From: Opisthorchis felineus
Lineage: Eukaryota; Platyhelminthes; Trematoda; Opisthorchiida; Opisthorchiidae
Assembly (NCBI GenBank): GCA_004794785.1
Contig: SJOL01003934.1
Span: 28,822 to 92,821 of the forward strand
Length of the DNA stretch: 64,000 nucleotides
Reading direction: 5' to 3'
Made by a program: the position numbers and the translations under genes. The notes beneath the pieces were generated by a model. That model had not been told where the DNA came from and did no database searches. It was given only the letters and a program-made list of their open reading frames with translations. Shown piece after piece: positions 47,001 to 58,967 of this stretch. The first letter of the stretch is position 1; the number at the start of each line of letters is the position of its first letter.

Positions 47001-48640
47001 TATTAAACGGAGAATGAAAGTGCCCAAAGACAAATCAGTTAAAAGGACACAACAGCAACACGTCTGGGTTGGGCGTCACCCAATACCACAAACCGCCTCA
47101 TTGAAAAGTTATCCCCTTGATAGCACTGTAAAAAATCTCGGCAAGGTCGATTCCTGAGTCATTACAACTGGAATTTCTTTGCAGACCTTGTATCCATAAA
47201 GTATTACGTTGCTCGATTCATTTTGCTCCCTTGTAGCGATCAAAAACGTAGCTATCCGGTGGTAAAGTTTTCAATTATGAACCGAGATTACCTCCAGGCG
47301 TCCTGCATGCTAGTGATTTTATTTCCATTAGGCCAGGCTACTCCAGAGAATCCGACTTACCCTTGATTTGTGTCTTGTCAACTGAAGGAAAATAATTTTG
47401 GGAAACATGTTTGCTACATATTGAAAGCAGCGTCAGAGGAGAAGAGGTCATTTTATTCATGCGAAGGTTACTAGAAATATTAGTCACTGCTGTCCGGGAA
47501 TCAGCGAAACTTCTTTCCTAGTTCCACACAGATAGGGGGTACATGACACAGGATGGAGGTGAATCACCAACATTAAAACTACAAGGAAGAGGACCTTCCA
47601 AAACTAAAAAAAACTTTTGTTCATGTTCATTTCAAACCGTTGAAAGCTATCAACATAAGACTAATGAGCAAAATGAAGTCTGTAAAGTCAGCGAAGGGAA
47701 GAAAACACAGTCTTCAAATGTTCAAGTACTCTACTCTTTATCTCTAACATATCACAAGAAACAACCAAACTGGTAGCCTAGTTTGTTAGGAACGTGTGCA
47801 AGTATGGCGATGATGCTTACTAATGAAACGTGCAAGTAGTATCTGGTCTGATGTACACGCTCCATCCCCGCTTCTGATCCACGGTAAAGGTTGGTGCGGA
47901 AATTATGGAACCGCTTTGCAGCGTTTCTTTGTTGTTGTTTAATATCCAAAGAAAGTCCGGGAAAGTCCACGAGGAAGCCTGAGAATGTCCAATTTTAAAA
48001 CTCTTTTACATTCGTTTCTGATGGCTTGTCACCACTTAGTTCGTATTAGATAAAAAGCGACTCCCCAGTGGAGGTGGTTCTTCCTCCCACTTGGCCGCAT
48101 TCACCGGCAATCTGGTGTTGAGTTATAGCGAGATAGCAGAGATGCTCTTCCAGCAACCGTCTTTTCTGATTTATGATGGATACGAGCAATAGATTGGAAG
48201 TTGACATTCTTGAGGGGCTTCACGTAATACAATCCACATAGAAAAATGCACAGGCTGATTACCAACCAAGTACAACATTAGCCATGAAGCGTCCTTTAGC
48301 CGTTCATTAGGGATTTCATCCTAGAATTGAGGCTGTTCAATGTCGAAAAGATGACGAGCACTGTACAGCTGCTTACATCGTTTTGGGAATCATCAACAGT
48401 GAGGACCTCTCGAACCCCTAGTCACGGCTAGTAGTTGAAAACTAAACTATTTGACCACAAGCGGCCGATTGGCATTATAATCTACTCACACTTAGAAGAG
48501 ATATAGCCTCATTCACAACACCTATCCAGGTGTTGGCCGGCTCATCGACCGACCAGTTTTGATATGGAAATCTGATATGGCTTGTGAGAATCTTTCCCCT
48601 CTGAGCATGTCACTTGTCGACTCTGCCTCAGAAGCATTGG
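41041..48640. other. Unassigned DNA
   Basis: This long stretch has no recognisable gene, LTR or SINE. Open frames are at most about 100 codons and carry no motif. Confidence 0.45.
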
Positions 48641-48682
48641 TCATCATCATCATCATCGACAGCATCATCGACATCATCGACA
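48641..48682 (-). repeat. Trinucleotide 3' tail of the RTE-like element
   Basis: On the minus strand the run is built from GATGATGTC and GATGATGATGATGA units. It directly follows the 3' UTR of the reverse transcriptase gene, as in RTE elements, so it is not a random microsatellite. Confidence 0.85.
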
Positions 48683-48827
48683 CCAGTGTTCAACACCGAT
48701 GCTCCGCCACCGTCCAACCACGATTTATTTGAAAGCCTTATTGTGAAAAAAAGTATAAAGGTGGACGGGGAAGGGACTTGTTGCTAGCATACTACAATCA
48801 TTCCGAGGTGGCCACACCTCCGGACAC

Positions 48828-50224
48828 TCATTCAGGCAATCTGGATAAAAACTGACAACAAGAAAGTAACTGACATCGGTTGGCAGCCATATATTGCAGC
48901 CTCTCCAATCAGGCGCAGTGGAGATCACGCGGTCCCCATCCTGGAATGCGCGGAGCAACGACTGCACCCAGACGTTTTGTAATCTCCTTCATATCCCTCT
49001 GCAGAGTCAAGGGTTAGTCACTTCTCTGCTTCCGCCACTCTGAGTTGAGCATGAAAAACAGAATTCTCTTCGGCAAACGATGGTTCGGCATACGAAACAC
49101 ATGTCCCAACCAACGTAGGTTCCGGTGCTGGACACATTCTTCAATGGAAGTCCCCGTTGCACAACCGGAAACTCGCTTTCTAATTGTTTCGTTACGGATA
49201 CGCCGACACCAACCGATACGAGCTATGGTTCTGAGACAAAGATTGTCGAACACCTGAAGACATCTCAGTTCCGCTGCTCGATCAGGCCAGGTCTCACAGC
49301 CATACAACAAAACAGCCCGCATGTGGCTTGATACACACGTCCCTTGAGATTCAGGGATACACCACTTTGACGCCATAGGTGTCTCAAATTAGCAAACGCA
49401 ACCCGGGCTTTGTATGTTCGTGCATTGATCTCATCTGTCACACTACAATCAGAACTAATACAACTTCCAAGATGCGTGAAACTTCCCACAACTTCCAGTA
49501 CCTCTCCCAAGATCGTAAGTGGCGTGTTCAGTGACTGCATATCCACGAGCATGACCTTACACTTTGTGGGTGCAAAGGGCGTACCAAAGGGTGGGATGAC
49601 TTTGGTCAGTTCATCCAAAAACACCTTCGCCTCCTCCACCTCTTCGAAGATGAGAGCGATGTCGTCTGCATATTCCAGATCGACAATGCTTTCGTCAGAG
49701 GCTATTTGAACATCGGGGTTTCGGAGACCTTCCAGCGTTCGTCTCATGATTTCATCGATCATGAAGTTCAGTAGGAATGAAGAGAGTGGGCATCCCTGAC
49801 GGACACCGGTTTGTGTACGGAAGCTTTTGGAGAGCTCGCCGTATGCACTCACACGTCCGAAATTCCGAGAATACAAAGTGTTTATTATGTTTACAAACTT
49901 CCGAGACACTCCTTGGTGGGCGAGCGCGTCAAGGAGAACAGACCGGTCAACCGAGTCGAATGCGCCTTTGAAATCCAGGAATACTAGAACTGTGGGTCGC
50001 TTATACGTACGGCGTTGTTCTAGCACCTGACGGAGTGTGAAGATTTGGTCAACGCAACCCCTACCAGGCCGGAATCCCCCTTGCTGCTCTCGAGTTAGTG
50101 TTTCACGAGCCACCATAAGACGACAGATCGCCAGTGACGCCAACAGTCTCGTTACGACCGGGGTCAGGCTAATCCCCCTGTGGTTATGACACTCACTAAG
50201 ATCCCCTTTTTTGAAAATGAACAC
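48828..50224 (-). pseudogene. RTE-like reverse transcriptase, frameshifted
   Basis: The main frame (50224-49265) shows the ordered RT motifs HNHRGISLTPVVTRLLAS, QQGGFRPGRGCVDQI, VLVFLDFKGAFDSVDR, TQTGVRQGCPLSSFLLNF and the catalytic DLEYADDIALIF. A frameshift near 49310 moves into the frame 49376-49014, with AVLLYGCETWPDRAAEL and NLRWLGHVFRMPNHRLPK. The last part follows another shift (QRDMKEITKRLGAV) with one stop, and ends at 48828. The enzyme would prime reverse transcription at the nicked target. The YADD centre is intact but the protein is not. Confidence 0.93.
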
Positions 50225-50650
50225 TATAACCGACTCTTCCCCCTCCGAACAGGACTGAGGACTTCATCCCCATCTTTGGACAATGCGGGTGGGAGGTCAT
50301 CCGGACCAGGAGCTCGGTGGCGCTTGAGAGAACATAAGCAGTCATAAACCTCCGAAGCCGTCGGTGGTTCCACGTTCACCGTCAAGATGAATGGTATCTG
50401 ATGGCCACGACAATTGTTGTTGGAAATATTCGGCCCAACGGTTGAGGCGTTATTCTTTATTCAGAATGGTCACTCCTTTCCGATATTTGATGGCTTCGCT
50501 CACAAGTGGTTTCCGAGAACCCGTCGCATGGATCAACTGAAATAATCTTCGGGCATTCCCGGCTTCTTGAGCCTTTTCCATTACCTTGGTCTTGTGTGTC
50601 CACCACACTTCACGGTCGGCTCTTCACGTGACGTCTGATAATTCGTCGCT

Positions 50651-51988
50651 TCAAGTTATGTTCGGAACCGGAGGGGATAGTTCTCCGAGATCTAAGTGGT
50701 CTGTTATCCAGTGCTCGAGTTCGCCTGGTGGTGCCGTGCCACAGGCGAAATTCCCAGCAATATGCAAAGAGGTGGCAATCTCGTCCAAGTAGACATCTGA
50801 TTGTGGATCATTTGGAAGAGACTCTAGAAGACGGTTCTGGTGAGTTCGTCTAACACCCGGATCTGCCAGTCTCCCAGTTGCCAAGCGGTTTGTCCGCACC
50901 TGACGCGTCCCTGGAAAACGTAGGGAGAAGCGACTCCGGACGAGTGCGTGATCGGAATCCACAAATGTTTTCCAAAATGACCGGCAGTCACTTATTGGTC
51001 AACGCCATCGGTAACTGATGGCAATTTGATCGATTTGAGTTTGTGGCCGGCATGCCGTTGGAGGACACCATGTGGCCAGACGACTTTGGCTATTTCGGAA
51101 GTTAGTACTGCATAAAAACAGTCTGCGGTCAGCACACAGCTGAAGAAATCGTTCCCCATTGTCCGTACGTACCAAGTCCAATCCATGTCGACCTCCTAAT
51201 TGAGTCTCAGATGCACTAAGGCTGCCCAAGTGTGCATTCATATTTCCGGCAACCACCATGATATCTGAGCTTTTAGCTCACCGCAGCAGGGCACACAGGG
51301 CGTCGTGTAACCTGTCTTTGACGGCCTCGGAGCTACAGTCAAATGGGGCGTAAACAGACACGATAAACAGACATCGATCAACTTCTCGCTTGTGAGACTC
51401 CTTCACAGACTTTGCCAGACAAACCGCACAGAAGTGGCTATCAACAGGTATCCAGTAAGGCAAGTATACTCCCGCCCGTTGACTTTGGACGATACCAACC
51501 CCTGCACATCTTGCCGCAGCAGCCTCTGGATCGCCAGAGGATCGCCAGCAGCCGAAAGCGAGTGGAGGGTGATGAGGCGGATGGCTCAACCACTATTTTG
51601 CATCTTGAATTCTTGTTTCTGAAGTACAGCACACATCAATGTCAAGCGAGTCCAGTGTGAGAGCAAGAGCCGCTTGTTGTCCTGCTTGCTTCAGAGTACG
51701 GACATTGAAGGCGGCCAGATAGACTGGGCGTCGTGGCTTGATGATTGATTTCGAGATACCTGAGGATGTCGGCGCCTTGTGACGAGCAGATGTTGCTTGC
51801 AAAACCGATGCAAGATGAACGGCGCCATCAGTCCTAAGTGCTGGGCCTACAAGGAGAGAGTTATTAATGGGGTGGGGAGAGGGAAAAAGTATGTGAAAGA
51901 GAAAGAAGGGAGGCATCAGCAGTAGCCTGTTTTCGCTTACCCGCCCTGCTGTATGCAGCGAGTAAGGCGACCCGGTTAATGGTACCAC
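50651..51988 (-). pseudogene. RTE-like APE endonuclease, frameshifted
   Basis: The motifs appear in the expected order across several frames: AAFNVRTLKQAGQQAA and TSETRIQ with the catalytic Glu (51988-51593), VSVYAPFDCSSEAVKD (near 51360-51310), VVAGNMNAHLGSLS (about 51256, where family members usually read AGDMNA, so the Asp is replaced by Asn), QIDQIAISYRW, and SDHALVRSRFSLRF (50960-50920) with the catalytic Asp-His pair. It would nick target DNA. Frameshifts and the Asn change suggest it is dead. Confidence 0.88.
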
Positions 51989-52350
51989 GCGACGGCCGAT
52001 GTGGCATGTGCGTATTGTTAGTTGTAAGTGTCATGGTTGTACGTGGGCTGGGATACTGTCAGGGCGCCCACACCTAGACAGGAGGACGATTAGGGTCCTC
52101 AACCAAAGCCTTTGACTCAAAAGCCTAACAGCAAGGCAGCGGTGTTTTGCGGGAAATTCAAATGCATTACCATCTTTACGGAACAAGTCGTCACATGTTC
52201 CAACCCGCAACCTGGAGGACCGGGAGACTGTGTTTGTCAGACCTCTAACCACTGACCAGCCTGGTATGAGAGGCTCTTTGAGTGTCGCGGGGACACACCC
52301 CAGATTAGCTCAATGGGTCGCTGAGGTGTGCGAACCATCACACCACGGTA
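51989..52350 (-). other. Putative 5' leader of the RTE-like element
   Basis: This is non-coding, and the first endonuclease frame starts just downstream. A segment near 52205 (GCGGGTTGGAACATG on the minus strand) resembles a B box. The outer limit is uncertain. Confidence 0.45.
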
Positions 52351-53067
52351 AGGTCAAGTCTCTCAGAATTGAAGTTAAACCCGTTTGCCTGAGAAACAAT
52401 AAAGCCCTGTCTAGAAAGCGTGTTACTGTTAGTAATTTACAAGATACTATCACTAATTTGCATACCGCGTTTGGGGCTGCCGCAAGCCCTAAATATATCT
52501 GCATTTTTTTTGAACAATTTGTCTAGAGAGAAAACTTCGGGTGTTAGGAGAATTTGTTTGACGGTTGGACAGAAACTACCTTAACGGTCAACGAATACTT
52601 CCGTAGCTTTTTAGTGATGTACATTTGAAAGTGTCTTTACAGGTGTTTAAATACAAGCAGATGTGTTTAATTTGCATGTTCATCATGCGGCTAGTAGCCT
52701 TCGACTCGACAGAACTCCGATGACAACTGGTTTAATCACGATCACCCACACACACAGTCTAAACATACAACAAAAGCACAGTAAACGAACATAGGAACAT
52801 TTGCAATCGAGGCTGAGAAGTAAAGAAACGACAGGGATAAGCTACATGATCGAGTGGCACCTGGTTAATAAGGACAAGCCGCGGATTATTGTCGAAGCAT
52901 AATCAAACCAATGCAAATTTAGATAACCTGGCAAGGTGCAGGCATCAGAGGCGATTTTCATTAGATCTTGTGACGTGAACCGTGGTGGCAACTCGTTTGC
53001 TCTCAAAGAGCCAAATATTTCCTAACATAGGGACCAAACAGGAGGCTTAGAAACACAAAAAACGTTC

Positions 53068-53086
53068 GGGGGGGGGGGGGGGGGGG
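53068..53086. repeat. Poly-G run, 19 bases
   Basis: An uninterrupted G tract preceded by AACGTTC and followed by TTGC. Confidence 0.95.
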
Positions 53087-53729
53087 TTGCAAAGTCGAAC
53101 AGTTCCGTAAGGCTTGTAACAACTTTCTGTTCAAACGCGACTTAATTAGGGCCCGGCCGTGAGAGAATAGACATTCTTTACTCCATGACTGTCCCTGTTG
53201 GATTGTTATAATTGATTTCATGTGTTTTTTTCCATAGGTAAGCTTACAAAGTAGTGATCATGCGCCAAAATTTCGAGCGTGTTTCAAGGTTCATGATGGC
53301 TAGACTACACTTGGACAAAAGTGCCCATCTACCACAAAGCCACTCTCTACATAGACTGCATAATCATGACCGACACATTCCGTCCGCGCGTGTTGAACTG
53401 ATACTGAAGGTGAAGAAAGATGGGGGAAAGGGGAATCAGAGGTTTTTCAAGAAAGCTCGAGTAACTAGACTGCTAAGTAAAAATATCTATCATTCGACCT
53501 ATGGTCATTCACCCTGAAGGTCGATTACGATAGACTTGTAGGATCGACAATTTAAACAGGATTTTGGGAGCATATGGCTACGGTTGCAAGCCTACTGGAT
53601 CCAACTTGACGTCATGGTAATTCCCCCATTCATTTGCTTACTCCACCCGTGAACATTTTAGCTCAGCTTGTCTTGCTCATACGTACGCGTCATTCACCCT
53701 AACGCGAAGTCCACGTCCGACACTTAGCA

Positions 53730-53732
<3 letters not shown>

Positions 53733-53761
<29 letters not shown>
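53733..53761. repeat. TG microsatellite
   Basis: About 14 perfect GT/TG units, followed by AATGTGTGC. Confidence 0.95.
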
Positions 53762-53765
<4 letters not shown>

Positions 53766-56478
53766 TGTGCAGCGTGTTCGTACCCTGTCTGGTTTGCGGA
53801 CCTTTAAACTGCACCGTGCCTATCTGTGACACACTTGCGGCAAATAGTACCGTAGACTTTCGAACCCAATCCTTCCTTTCGATATTCGGGATCGTCAAAC
53901 CTACGCGTGACTCTAAGTTCCGTGTCGGGAAACTCAACAAACCTATGGACACCCAATAAGGCCGTTGGTGCATTCATAAGCATTTTAAGCTGCTTAAGAA
54001 TACAGGTTCAGCGTGCTGAGGCTGAATGCACTTGCTGGCCTAGGACGTGATCGATCCAAGAGGCCATTAGTTGTGTACAAATGTGGTCTACACTTTAGCC
54101 GGCGAATTCCCACCGCATATTGTGTAATTTATTGGTGCGCACGCTAATGTACGATAGCTGCTCATGCGCGCAGTATACGCTGCTTGTCCGCTGTTGGCTG
54201 CCTTTCTCTACTGAGTTGGTTTACGCGAAGCTTACGGGTTACGATGAAATAAGCCAAATGAAACTTTTTCACCTGATTACTGAACACAGATAGCGATGTT
54301 TAGCTCAAATGAGGACACATCGGTAATTCGGTTCTTGGGAGCTTTCGATCCACATAAAACCACGTACCAGTTTTAAATCATCAACTTTCCCATTTTTTTC
54401 TGCAATCGGTTAAAAGAATCTAGAATTTATGTTCACATCAATCTCATTCAAGTGGTTTGTCCCTCATCCTGGAGAGATTAGAGTGACAGGCTCACACTGC
54501 TACTCAGTCTGCGTTCGTATTACAGCGCGTCAGCAACACGTCACTGACAGTAAGGGGTATGAAATACAGACCGCTGTTCATGCGAGGTGATCAGATTACC
54601 ATACAAGCACTTACCTGTGGGCAGTCAAAAATGCTCACACTACTGACGGGTGTGGTTTAGTCACCTAACACCATGTATAGCCACTCAGTATGTGTCCTTG
54701 ATTGTGTCGATGAACTTGTACCATCTGCCAAGGTGTTTACTACCCACCAACTCCATGGATCCTTGGTTTAACTGCTTGAAATAAGCCACGGGATTGTTAG
54801 AAGTAACAGTTACGGCCACTCACACCGCGTTCTGATGCAACAAAATAGTCTGTGTGAATTTGAAGAAAAGCTCCGAAAACAAACGTTACTGTGAAACAGA
54901 AGAATATGGACAGGCGAAGCTGAAAAGATGCAAACTTACGCAAGTTCTCTGAAACGTAACATTCGACACCAATATGTTAACTCATTTCAAAATAAACAAA
55001 TCAGCCAATCAAAAAAGCTTCTACGAAAATAGTGTCCGCCGAAATGTTTTGAAACTTCAAAACAACCTTTGCGATGATACCTTTCTTGAGCTTATTCTAG
55101 CTACTAAGGTCACGAGTAGTGCGCAAAAGACAGGAATGGCACGCATCAATCCAAGTTTTGTACCTATGGAGCCGAAAGTAGAAAGTTAGATTCGTGCAAC
55201 AAGGTAAACTAGTCGGCTCTCAGAAAACTGTATTGCCCAAAAACATGTTATTACACCTTTAGTGACAGAAAAGAGATCCGTATGAATTTGAACTTGTTAT
55301 AATGCATCACCGGTCATCCCAAAAAGCCTGAAAATTGAAGTTCATTTATCGCCACATTCTCTTTTCAAATAATCGTCGGTTCTAGATGGTGCGTGGATCT
55401 CCTATTTTGAATCAACCGAAGAAAGAAATAGTATTGGATAACTGTAGAACGCCAGTTGCTGAAACGAGAGCATCATTAAATCGTCCCTTTCACGCGTCTG
55501 TCCCTGGTTATTGGCCCGTCAAACTGATCATTTCCGACCTTTCGTCTAAGGCCGTCGTTTAGATGCTGGTTCTATCTTCAACCGGCTTAGCAGCCTGATA
55601 AAACTGCAACCAGGCTCTTGTAATAGTGCGTGTTGTTAAGCAGCAGATGAACCTTATGAGGCTGACGGTAATGTGGGACCCTGTTATCTTGGATGTGTAC
55701 AGATTAGAAATATTTAATCCAACGGATTCCAAGTGTAGCTAGTGCAGCACTTGCACGGGGTCTCCTGGAGAATCTCTGCGAAGCCGTTTACATCTCTTGT
55801 AGGGTCAGCCGCAGTGATAGAATCCCTGCTTTGAGTCGCCACAGATTATTTACATCCACTCTGATCTGCTCCCTGAATCCACACTTTTGAACTTACAGAC
55901 AAGCCGGCGAGATATCTGACTTGTTACCTACCAGGCCTGTCTAGCAATCTGTGTGGGACCTAATAGGTCTAGGACCTAATAAGTCCCCCGGGCCAATGTA
56001 AAGAGACAGTTTTCAGACGAACAGACCTTTTGAGCCATTATGTGAAAGTGTAGATTATGGTGACAACTTGGTGGATGATGAAGGCAACCAGTGGACTGTA
56101 CCCAACAATCGAGATTGAAGATCGAAGCCTACTGGAATAACAGGAGTAGGAAAAGCACTTGGCCACCGAGAGTCCTTACGAAAATTATCGACGTCTTTCA
56201 GAAGGAAGGCCCGGGTGACCGAGTGGATAACATAACCCATATTCGAGCTCCACAAGGATGCGTTCAAATTAGCTGCCGGCCCCATCCTGATAAGCCGTAC
56301 ACATGTTTCAAAAACGAAGAATGAAGAATACTTTCCGTTGCGATGCTTCGCCTTCATCCGGAAGACGTGTACATACGTATCCTCCAAGAAAGTTTGCTTT
56401 TGTACTTGAAGGAGTGTGGTGGAAGAGTCTCCCAAATATATAGTGCATTTCTGTCAACAAAATTCATCTATCTTTGGT

Positions 56479-56594
56479 AAATACTTTCATCTACACACGA
56501 ATGTGGTTTTGACAGGGGGCTCAACTGATTCCAACTGAGCCTCTTGTTTATGATGGTCGAATGGATTTCAACAACCGAATGAGTAGTGTGTTAC
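56479..56594 (+). mobile_element. Foldback MITE, left half
   Basis: The left arm AAATACTTTCAT...TGTGGTTTTGACAGGGGGCTC, then CCAACTGAGCCTCTTGTTTA and TGATG, matches the left arm at 59952-60030. It ends with ATGAGTAGTGTGTTAC, the 16-mer that begins the 33131 copy, so the two halves overlap. Confidence 0.7.
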
Positions 56595-57953
56595 GTCTAA
56601 ATTTCACCTAGGTTTATTGAATCAGGGGAATAAATGCTACGGTAATGCCGTGGTAAAACAATAAAAACACAAGCTCAAATGAAGCGTGGCGGTTGCCCCA
56701 CCTTTTAGCATGTCATTCGATTCAACTTCACATGGCAATAAACGCAAAGACAGTTGTGACCAGGATTTATTAACAAAATCGGTCCATGGAAGCCCCAGGC
56801 CAAGTTTGAATTACATTCTTCAGATGTACACGCACCGTCATTCTTATTCTGGAACCTTGCACCTTGAACTTTAGAAAATCCAGGTGGCCTTGCTTATTTT
56901 CATGAAGCTTCGGTGCTATCAATCACCAGCATTTGGCTTTCATGTGCTCCATGCCCCTTCGAACTAACTTGCATTTCGAAAGCACTTTCCGAAAGATCTT
57001 CTTCGAGTGTGTTTTTCTTCATTGAAATTTCTACCGAATAGATGGGATATTCACCTTATGAAGAATTATCGAAAGCGATTGTCTGTAACAATTTGTGGCA
57101 TTAGGCCAGGCAACCGGACAAACCCTCTTTCACGCACATACCCTGGTTCTTACGTGCGAGCATTTACTTACCGTCTGAATTAAAGACTGCGACGCAACCC
57201 ATAATCAGCCGTTAGTCCACGTGGAACCAATGCTTCAGGATGGGAAGCGGGACAAGTTTCAGTGTATATCACTAGTTTCTTTAGGCCAAGTGTTCTTGTT
57301 CATGGCGCTGTGTAAGCTCTCTTCAGATCAGTCGTTGTGAGCCTTCATTGTTGAGCTTTGTCAGACGGCTGTGAACTAGTTGGTCTTTTTCCGCGTTCCC
57401 AGAGTTAATCCCCCCGCCATTTAGAGCATTTTTCGGATCTTGGTCTGTTTGGCCAACATTCTGAAAACAGCAGTCTGGAAGCCGTTGACACCGATCGTAT
57501 TCTGAATCTTTCTCAAAACACTTTTTAATCATAAATACACTCAAGAAACAAACATGGTGTTTAACTAACCTAGGCCCTCGAACAATTCTGCGACAGGGAA
57601 GTGAAATGGAGTCAGGTGATGACTTCGTAGTTAACTTGGAATTAGGCCCACGCAATACCTGCATATATAGGTACATATACAATCATTACAACATTGGATA
57701 ATAACGCAGTCCATATTCAGTACTAAGTTGCTGTAGCCCGCAACCACCTACAAGCAACCGGAAAATTGTCCACCATGTTTCAGGCGTCCGTGCGGCTACC
57801 TGACTGGGAAGGCCTGACAGATGGACTGGTCAATCGATTAACACAACCAAGACGGTTACTGTATCGTCATTTCAGGCGTCGGACAAACAGACCAATTCGC
57901 TCAAGTGTGAACAAGTTTGCCTGGTTAGAAATGAGAATTCAGGTGCTCCCAGC
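56595..57953. other. Unassigned DNA
   Basis: The open frame 57682-57323 (minus, 119 codons) has no recognisable motif. Nothing else was found. Confidence 0.45.
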
Positions 57954-58120
57954 GTGCGCTGGTGCAGCAGTGGTAGCACGCTCGCCTCGCATGTCAGATG
58001 TTCGGAGTTGAAAGCCCAAAACGGCCAAGGATGTGCACTGTTGATGAGCTCTAGTAAGAGCAAAGCTTGAGTCCAGTACCTCCTCCGCCTTGGTGTTGTG
58101 GATGCACAATAATAAATACG
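57954..58120 (+). mobile_element. tRNA-derived SINE, copy D (best preserved)
   Basis: The A-box-like TGGTAGCACGC (57970-57980) lies in a tRNA-like head that continues CGCCTCGCATGTCAGATG, with a degraded B-box region (GGAGTTGAAAGCCC). The body has GGCCAAGGATGTGCACTG, TAGTAAGAGCAAAGC and GAGTCCAGTACCTCCTCC, matching copies A and B. The 3' end is uncertain and may extend toward 58330. Confidence 0.7.
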
Positions 58121-58967
58121 CCAAAACGGGAAGTGGACTGTTCAAAAGAGAGTGATGTGAATGTGATTACATCGTCGGTTTGACCAACAGTACAGCAGAC
58201 GTACCAGTTGGATCGATGTGCCGCGATGGACAATGCTTCTCCTGTGACAGCTTCATCAGTAAACGAAAATGCGGATCGTATATCTTATGAGGGGATCATA
58301 ACTCATCGTGCGATGCGAGTTTGGTAGGGGCCAGATACTTATTCACGTGTGATCTGCTCAATTGTGAATAGGATAATTCATGGAAGGCCAGGAATCAGAT
58401 CGGTGTTTTATGGTCAACAATTGTCCCTTCAACGAATCCAAACAAAAGCACAACTTCGTCACATTCAGTGGGAACTTTTCTAAGAGGGAAACTCGGGTCC
58501 AATGCTCCTTTGGTAAAGTTAACGTGAGTATCACTAATTGTGTGCAGTGTCCTTTCCATTGGTCCCTTTTTCTAGACCCATAAACAAACATTATTCTGCC
58601 CTTTTTTCAGTAATTCGCCCATCGAACTTTAAGTGAAGTTTCAAGTTTCGAGTGAAGAACTATCAATGTCGACTGAGGGAACTGTCACAGCTAACAGGCG
58701 CCATCTGCTTGGGTAAGACAAATATTTTGCAACCAAGGTATCGTCTTTGAAAGCCCGGAAAGCGTGTATAAAAAATGGGGAAAGTTGTGGAGATCCGCCT
58801 TTTTCCAAGACTGAATAAGTTAAGCCTTCATGTGTTCATTTGACTTGACTTCCCCTTTTCCAAGCCTCCCCTTAACTGAAACTTTTAACTATTTATGTGA
58901 ATAAATTGAAGCAAACAACTTTCAGTTGCCAAATCCAGTCAACGAAAAGTAAGAGCATCTAGCTAGC
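58121..58967. other. Unassigned DNA before the Penelope-like fragment
   Basis: No gene was recognised. The open frames at 58358-58591 are uncharacterised. Confidence 0.45.

Larger units (their letters stand above)
48641..52350 (-). mobile_element. RTE/SR2-like non-LTR retrotransposon
   Basis: Read on the minus strand it has a 5' leader (about 52350-51990), an apurinic-type endonuclease (about 51988-50651), a linker, a reverse transcriptase (50224-48828), a short 3' UTR with AATAAA (48739-48744) and a GAT-rich trinucleotide tail (48682-48641). The tail is typical of RTE-type elements. The protein wording resembles SR2-like elements of flukes. The element is nearly full length but carries many frameshifts. 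The exact 5' end is not determined. Confidence 0.9.
52351..56478. other. Unassigned DNA with two simple repeats
   Basis: No gene is supported. The stretch holds the poly-G run and the TG microsatellite listed separately. Confidence 0.45.

Noticed and set aside
57954..58020. tRNA gene
   Set aside because: It has an A-box-like segment, but the B box is degraded, no acceptor stem pairs, and a SINE body follows.
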